Shown piece by piece: positions 58,301 through 64,000 of a stretch of DNA of 64,000 nt (within the stretch, counting starts at the first letter, position 1; each line of letters opens with the position of its first letter). Below the pieces are notes generated by a model that searched no databases, was not told the origin of the DNA, and saw only the letters and a program-made list of their open reading frames with translations. The stretch comes from Watersipora subatra. Its lineage: Eukaryota; Bryozoa; Gymnolaemata; Cheilostomatida; Watersiporidae. Position numbers and translations under genes: made by a program. The stretch spans positions 65,760,672 through 65,824,671 of the forward strand of contig NC_088708.1 of NCBI RefSeq assembly GCF_963576615.1, given 5' to 3'.

Positions 58301-60509
58301 TATTGTGCACATACTTATTCTCTGTGCTCTATTATTATACCTGACTATCTCTCATGGTATATTAGACTACCAGAGTGCTAGTCTAATATACATGTACTTA
58401 CTAATGCTTAGTCATGTTAGTCATAAACTCCTCTTGTGCTGGAGGATAGACAGTATAACCATATATGGTAGTAAATTGCAGGCAGATGTAGCTGCAAACT
58501 ACATACAAACCATTCTTTAAACTATTTATATATGAAACTGTTTTATTTAAACTATTTATATATGAATATATGTACATTATTTCCATGACTTTAGAATTCA
58601 TCTGAAATAAGCCTCAATGACTGCTTGGAATGGTTGATATGTCATAATAGGTGTTATTTAACAATTCATTTCTTATATTTAAATATTGTTACGTATATAC
58701 AAAGCCTAATATAATAATGTTTAACTTAATTAAATATATTTAATTTATTTAATCGTTAAATAATTACTCTTTGAATTGTTGCTTTGAGCAATAAATGAAG
58801 TCATGAATTAAGTTAAACGAACAGACTTTCTATATTAGAATTGTTAACCTTTGTTGGATTTGTTTGTTTATATAGATTAATAGTGAATTGTATCTCTTGC
58901 TCCACGAATGCAATTGAATTATAATAAACTATAATATCAACAAAAATAAAAGAAGATGAACCAGTATAAATATGCTTATAATATAGCTTATAATATAGCA
59001 ATGCTGACCTCAAGGATCAGTCGTGTCGCCTCATTATGCTCTGCTTTTAGAATATATGTTAAAAATTCTGTTCAAAAATCAAGCGCCACGATTAGTTGTC
59101 AAAGTGTTGTCAAGATTAAGGTGGCTCTTATCAGCTCAATTGGCTCAAATTTTCATTTAAAATGAATCCGTTTTTGTAGATTCTCTCGGAGGGAAGCTTC
59201 CCCTCTGCTTTTGCTTTGACAGGAAGTACTGGAAGCCAGAGCCTGTTGACCCTGAAGTAGTTAGGTCATACGAGCTGAATGTAGAACTGGACGAGGATGC
59301 AGATGTTGAACCAGTTCCTCGGTCTATGGCTTCGAAGGCGGCTGTCCGGTAACTATCGACCTATCGTGTTATGCACTGCGCAATGAGATTAAGATTTTCA
59401 ATACGCTTGACTACCTAGTAATGTGTTGCATTGTCACCTGTGTATTTGCCTAATATTTATGCGCTTTCACTGTGCAGGTTGTTTAACATGAAGAAGGAGT
59501 TTGTACAGTCCAATGGATGTAGTGGCACTGAGAGAGTCCAAGCAGTTCAAGGTGAGCAGACAGTCCAATGTGCTATTGTGCTAGTGCCACCAACAAAGCG
59601 TCTACCAAGCATTCTCAATTCTCTTTGAGCACCGTGAGCCCCGTAATGCGGCACAGCGTTAGCATAAATCCTGAGCTGTATGGTGCGGTTCTAGTAGAGT
59701 TCATGCAAATCGTTTCTTATTAGTGAGTAGTTGATTAATTAGCCTATGACCTTGACATTAAAAAGAATCAATCATCAGCTTGCATTTAGCTAATAGAAAA
59801 TACATTTACAACGCTCACTCAGCTTAGTTTTCCTTCATTTTTTTTTTTTGTAGCGCAATTTTTTCTACACAATGACCAGATGTATCAGACGCATCACAGT
59901 TACGGTGATTTCACTAATAGTAGATCAGTGTACTTCTGATTATTATTTATTGAGCTGCTGAGAGTGATTATTTTACTTTTGGCTGTAGGCCCTGATAATG
60001 CTGCTGTAAGCTATGATAATATTGATAACTTTTTTGATTCGAAACCTGCTCATGGTAGCAGGAAAAATGCCGAACGAGTGTTTAAGCTCATTCTGCAACA
60101 CATTTGTAGCCTTTTTATGGCATCAGCTGATGTTAAATTTTATGCTGATTATTTTGGAATCAAATTATTTTCGTAGCGAATGAGTTAAAGCACTCAGCAT
60201 ATGTTCCTCCTTGATCATCAGAGCTCTTACCATTTATCAGAAATTCTTGATGAGCAGTATGACAGTGTGAACACTGGAACGTGTATCCATAAATAACCCC
60301 TGATCAACTTCCATGTTGCTGTACAGACAGCTATCATTGTATATCAGCTGTATCATCATTATTTACCGTTGTCAGGTGTAACACTGGATATATATGAAGG
60401 GCAGATAACTGCTCTATTGGGGCACAATGGTGCAGGTAAAACAACACTGATCAATATGATGACTGGAATCATGCCCGTCACTTCTGGCAGCGCTACTTTG
60501 TATGGTTAT
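49333..60509 (+). CDS. ABCA5-like: ABCA-family lipid transporter, ABCA5-like, N-terminal part
   Basis: Ten exons: 49333-49416, 49602-49766, 50681-50873, 51322-51416, 53202-53428, 55731-56091, 56571-56718, 59180-59348, 59478-59551 and 60376-60509. All are in phase with GT-AG introns, giving 550 residues. The gene runs on past the window, since Walker B, the signature motif and the second half are absent. ABCA proteins are full-length ABC exporters that move lipids. Seen: the N-terminal cytosolic start [20 protein letters not shown], a first membrane span ([14 protein letters not shown]), a short luminal loop with a paired-cysteine stretch ([20 protein letters not shown]), spans [18 protein letters not shown] and those in the 55731 and 56571 exons, a charged linker, and [19 protein letters not shown] with Walker A near residues 521-528. 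The short luminal loop and these motifs fit the ABCA5/6/8/9/10 group better than ABCA1. Confidence 0.88.
50930..51140 (+). repeat. 40-bp minisatellite, about 5 copies
   Basis: Units contain TTGCTAGTCTGGTGAATATG and CTGGTGACAGGGTACTTCTA. It is in the ABCA intron after 50873. Confidence 0.85.
51785..52107. mobile_element. MITE with an internal 18-bp minisatellite
   Basis: The left end CTGTAAAACCTCTATTTGAA and the right end, inverted, CTGTAAAACCTCTGATTGAA differ at two of 20 bases. Nearly the whole interior is about 14 copies of CTCTATTTGACCGCCACC, which itself continues the left end sequence. It looks like a terminal repeat that expanded in tandem. It lies in the ABCA intron before 53202. Confidence 0.75.
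52262..53040 (+). repeat. SINE-related block with tRNA-like head
   Basis: At 52888-52960 a tRNA-like head with A box TGGTCTAGTGG and a worn B box (GAGTTCATGCG) is followed by a tail with TTTTCCTAGCAC and GGCATGGCTTTGGA. The same head and tail occur at 63700-63850. A further shared block, ACTGTGAGAGATTGTCATGA, lies at 52285, about 570 bases before the head, whereas at 63650 it lies right beside it. Confidence 0.6.
53774..53920 (+). repeat. 15-bp minisatellite, about 10 copies
   Basis: The unit CATAGCTACACATAG repeats almost perfectly; because 15 is a multiple of three it leaves several frames open on both strands. These frames are not genes. Confidence 0.95.
53982..54358 (+). repeat. 58-bp minisatellite rich in ATTGG/CCAAT, about 6 copies
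   Basis: Each unit contains TGATTGGTCAATGTGAGTTG, TATTGGCCAATG and TAAGCTAACTGGTTATTG. ATTGG and CCAAT cores therefore recur about three times per unit. It lies 50 bases after the 15-bp array in the same ABCA intron. Confidence 0.95.
54829..55375 (+). repeat. 42-bp minisatellite, about 13 copies
   Basis: The unit contains AGGTAGAATATATGTATGAT and ATGGTATGATATTGTATATG. Early copies have AATATATG and later copies AATGTATG with GGTATTATATTG, showing stepwise spread of variants. It is in the same ABCA intron. Confidence 0.95.
56719..59179. other. ABCA intron, no exon recognised
   Basis: Flanking exons join in phase, so none is required. A hAT-like fragment may lie at about 57420-57700, where [19 protein letters not shown]-like sequence resembles a transposase C-terminus, but this is weak. 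AAACCGGTTT-type and AAAACCTGGTTTT motifs occur at about 57145-57175 and 58125-58190 and may be the ends of one element. Confidence 0.35.
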
Positions 60510-62560
60510 GTGAGTATATCTTATCTAAATTAAAAGAACAAATTACAAATTGGTTTTAAGGCAGATATTTGTTGCCAGGTTTTTGAATTTTATGCTTTTT
60601 GAAAGCATCTACTCGTATGCAAAGTGGCAGAGTTTGCCAACTATCTGACATGCAATTGAATTTCCATGTAAATATTTTCGTAAAGGTAAAATTTAACTTT
60701 AGAATATAAATTTAAAGGTTGACTTGCAACAAAATTCTCATTACAGTTATTTGATATTAAAAGATTCACCATGTCTTACTCTGTTGTGTTGTAGGTGCAA
60801 AATATGTGGGAATGTGATTACAAGCTCTTAAAAGCTAAAAAACGAACAGTTAATCGCAGCCACACGAGATTGCCGTAGTTTGGATTCTCTTTCCAAAACG
60901 GCTCAAATGGGACGTAGTTGTACAGGATGGTTTCTGTTTACACTTTCACGCAATCTCATTCGTCGAAATATTTTCACAAATATACTTCACACATTCAATA
61001 AAACCATGTCTATTGTTCTTACGCGTCTATTTTATCGTCATTGTAATGCTGTCACTTTTGGTACTAATATCTTATAACTTACCGTAAAAATTCATTTAAA
61101 TTTTTAATCGCACCTCGAAGAAGTACATATCATTGTCTGATAATCATGACGAGCCTTTTGGTCACCTGTGATAATCGAAAAGTGCTGCAAAAATTATTTG
61201 CGAAGTATTGGGTCACATGATCAGATTACGACTTGAGGATTAGATCAAGCCGAAACAAAACTGTAAAGTAGTGAGCATCTATATTTGATACGGGGTCTTC
61301 GGTAAAACCCGAAGTGTTTGTCATAAACTAGTGCTACGATAAGTTACATATAGAGCTTTTTATTGGCCTTTTAATTCACGTGAGAACATCATGTGACAAG
61401 ACAATAACCGAACTGTAATGACTACATCAGAGAAATAAAGAGGTTCCAATCTACGGCGGCTTTTTGTTTTTGAGCTTTTAAGAGCTTGTAATCACATTTC
61501 CACATATTTGGCACCTACAACACAACAGAGTAAGACATAATGAATCTTTTGATACCAAATAACTGTAATGTGAATTTTGTTGCAAATCAACCTTTAAACT
61601 AGGTGAATGCTCGGGTAATAAAGTCTTTGTACAGAAATTTTTTTTTAACAGTTAACCACAGTTAACATTTCCAAGCAACTTCCAAACTTCATAATTTTAT
61701 TTTTATTTAACATGTTAACAACAGTTACCATTCCAACTTTCAAACTTCAAATCATGAGAAAAGTGTCTTGTGCAGTTTACATATATTAAGAGAAAAAATT
61801 AAACAACTGTAAAGGTTTTCAAACTTTGTTGTCAAACAACTGTAACTTTCAAACTTCATATCATGAGAAAATGGTTTTGTGGAAGTCAAATAAATTAAGA
61901 AAGAAAATAAAACAGCGATAGAAGCGTTTAAATGGAAATGTGAAACAGTTAGCAAGTAATAGCTAAATTAAGTCTGTTTTGCTACGATTACAATAAAAGA
62001 TGATTTGGTAATGATACAATTAATATGAACTGAGAAAACAAAATAAAAATCCTGAATATGTTGAGTAAATAATTACAGTTCGTTCATAGAAGTGTGTATA
62101 TAAAAAAGGTTACTGTTCCAGCAGAAGCTATTCATCAAAACCTTGAATACGATGATACTGGTACCTCTAGATATTGGTGAAAATGTAAAAAATGAGATAT
62201 CGGACTGTCTTTGTCATGTACTTTGTCTGACTGAATGGAGAGAGAATGTAGAGGCTATTCCTACTCGAGATAATACAATTGTCCGCGTGAAAAGGATTAG
62301 CTTTTATCGATTGAGCAATCGAACCTCACGAAAAATCGGAAATAGAAGTGTAACACATTTGAAATTGAAACGGCACATTTAAAGATTACAAATAAAAGAA
62401 TAGGTAATAGCAGCAAAAAGTTAGTTTTTAAACCGTTTCAAAAAATAACTAATGCAAGAGGTAATATCAGTTAATAATCAAGGGGCACATTTGGTGTGCA
62501 CTTTTGCACTGTATGCATGGGCATACTATATTTGGTACATGATAAAAATGATAGAATACG
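60510..62560. other. Probable ABCA intron, repeats only
   Basis: No exon with the Q-loop or signature of an ABC domain is visible. It contains the long inverted-repeat element at 60711-61599. It also contains an imperfect duplication of about 120 bp near 61740-61920, with AACTTTCAAACTTCA and ATCATGAGAAAA in both halves. Confidence 0.45.
60711..61599. mobile_element. Long terminal-inverted-repeat MITE in ABCA intron
   Basis: The left arm (about 60711-60890) and right arm (about 61440-61599) are reverse complements. Shared blocks include TTTAAAGGTTGACTTGCAAC at the left edge and GTGATTACAAGCTCTTAAAA further in. The left arm has an extra 25 bases or so. The 550-base middle has no coding sequence. 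The superfamily is not determined. Confidence 0.75.
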
Positions 62561-62562
62561 TA

Positions 62563-62660
62563 GGACTGTATAGCTCAGTGGTTAAAGGCGTGGTTTTGAA
62601 ACTTGCGGTCGTAATATCTGTGAGTTTAAATCTTGCACCCTGTAAGCTTTTCATTCCAAG
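62563..62660 (+). repeat. tRNA-derived SINE fragment
   Basis: The A box TAGCTCAGTGG is a perfect match to the pol III consensus. A worn B box (GAGTTTAAATC) follows about 50 bases later. The sequence does not fold into a full tRNA and has no matching acceptor stem. Confidence 0.6.
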
Positions 62661-63451
62661 ATTTTAATAACTATAACTGGACAGGCCGACATCCGATTTA
62701 TATATCTAGATGAACTGTGTTCCCTGCATTTTATTTTACCACAATTAGTTTGAAAACCTAAAATGCTCTCATCGCAATAGTGAGTTTTGAAATTTATTAT
62801 TTAAAACAAAATTAAATAACAATAAATATTTCAATTATGAATTTAATGTGGTTAGTTTTTAGTATATAAAACAATGTGTTGGTACCTACAATCAAATAGA
62901 CGGACATTCATTCTATTATTCTAAAAAGAGAGAGAAACAACTTCTACTGCTATTCATTGTTTTTAGACAAGCTAAATAACAATCCTTCCCATCGTAAGGT
63001 TTCTTACACGGCAAAGAGCTTTTGGGCTTTAGCCATTAGACCTTGGACCCAAGGTTTTTGGCCTTAACCTTTACACTTGTTGTGCTCATTACCCTATCAC
63101 ACTGTATGCGTTCCATAGCAAGATTATCCTAAGTGTTCATATATGGTTTTGTTTCAACTGTACATGGAAGGTTAGTATTGACACCTCAACGGTGGTTAGT
63201 GATAGTTTTGCAAACACAGCTAGCTACAATCATGCTTTTTGATTTATGGAAGAGTAAAAATGGAACTCTGCAATAATTTTTTAGTCAAGTTACTTCCCAT
63301 GTATAAATCGGTGATAAGGAATGAGTTTTATTCAAAAAATAGTTTTTTATTGTGGTCTGTGCAAGTTGAGTCGACCATATCATAAAGTGTTTAATGGCAG
63401 CACTATTTAATTCTACTGTGTGATTTTACCTAAAACATATCAGTATATGCA

Positions 63452-63640
63452 GTCATACCTCGACATGTTAGCTTAATGCGTTGCAGGGCTGAGCTTGTAT
63501 GTCAAGTTTTTCATATCTCAAAGCGGTATTTCCTATATAAAATAATTAAATACAAATTAATCCGTTACCATCTTCAGAAAATCCCCTAAAACTTGATCAC
63601 TTACGCTAATCTTAATTTTATTGTTGTCTTCAGTTTTATT
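63452..63640 (+). mobile_element. Tc1/mariner-pogo-like element end
   Basis: CAGTCATACCTCGACATGTT and GCTTAATGCGTT followed by GAGCTTGTATGTCAAG match the left end of the 38478-39712 element. Only this end is seen. The SINE block at 63641 follows directly. Confidence 0.6.
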
Positions 63641-63850
63641 TTTCACTAGTACGCTTGCTAGCCCTGTGAGAGATCGTCATGAGTAATCAGTATGTGATAA
63701 TTTCCCTTGACTGAGTGGTGTAGTGTGTAGTGCCTTTGAATCTGGTGCCCCTGGTTCGATTCCTGTTGGAGGCAATCTTTTTTCCTAATGCTCTTAGCAT
63801 GGCTCCGGAAGGACGGTTCTTATTATAGTGAAGACTATCTTCCGGTTTGG
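63641..63850 (+). repeat. tRNA-derived SINE, relative of the 52262-53040 block
   Basis: The order is a block with CCTGTGAGAGATCGTCATGA, then a tRNA-like head with A box TGGTGTAGTG and B box GGTTCGATTCC, then a tail with TTTTCCTAATGC and GCATGGCTCCGGA. The intact B box makes this the better preserved of the two copies. A minus-strand frame across it is a shadow. Confidence 0.65.
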
Positions 63851-64000
63851 CTCTTTTTGCCTCGCTTTTACTATCACTGTTAGTTGGCCTTTTTAAAACA
63901 TTTTCAAACTGATTCGACGAGAAAGACCAAGGGATGCTGTTCTCGAAAGTTGCCTTTTGCATACTCAGCCACCTAGCAGGCACATCGAGAAGTCTCCTAT

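Noticed and set aside
62563-62660. Functional tRNA gene
   Set aside because: A box is good but the B box is worn and the acceptor stem does not pair.
63687-63983. 98-residue minus-strand frame
   Set aside because: It is read across the SINE block in antisense and has no family match.

Overview
The window is nuclear DNA of an animal: AT-rich, with intron-rich genes, GT-AG splice sites, and many DNA transposons and minisatellites. The proteins look invertebrate, possibly lophotrochozoan, but the species cannot be fixed from sequence alone. No bacterial operon, CRISPR array, retrovirus or Polinton was seen. Exon models below were built by hand from splice sites, reading phase and remembered family sequences.

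Layout. 1-1995: intergenic, with a palindrome-rich patch and a tRNA-derived SINE. 1996-4778: a decayed hAT DNA transposon with an 8-bp target duplication. 7692-9568 (+): a TLCD5/TMEM136-like membrane protein. 12046-16129 (+): a gene I do not recognise, with a piggyBac-like element in its last intron. 16595-18390: a 67-bp satellite directly downstream of it. 18400-22221: intergenic, with two related MITEs, a 729-bp inverted repeat and a 100-bp palindrome. 22222-30294 (+): USP30, the mitochondrial outer-membrane deubiquitinase, in nine exons.

31063-44410 (-): PUF60, the poly(U)-binding splicing factor, convergent with USP30. Its introns hold many mobile elements, including three nested one inside another at 37461-40092. 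44411-49332: the spacer shared by the divergent PUF60 and ABCA genes, with a 17-bp minisatellite and a decayed LINE. 49333 onward (+): the first ten exons of an ABCA5-like ABC transporter, ending just after Walker A of the first nucleotide-binding domain. The rest of that gene must lie past the window. 60510-64000 holds only intron or intergenic repeats.

The genes are ordinary housekeeping genes with no obvious shared pathway. The unusual content is structural: several long inverted repeats and palindromes, about nine minisatellites, a minisatellite inside a MITE, and the three-level insertion. I found no clear new multi-gene system. The best candidates for something undescribed are the unrecognised gene and the inverted-repeat elements.
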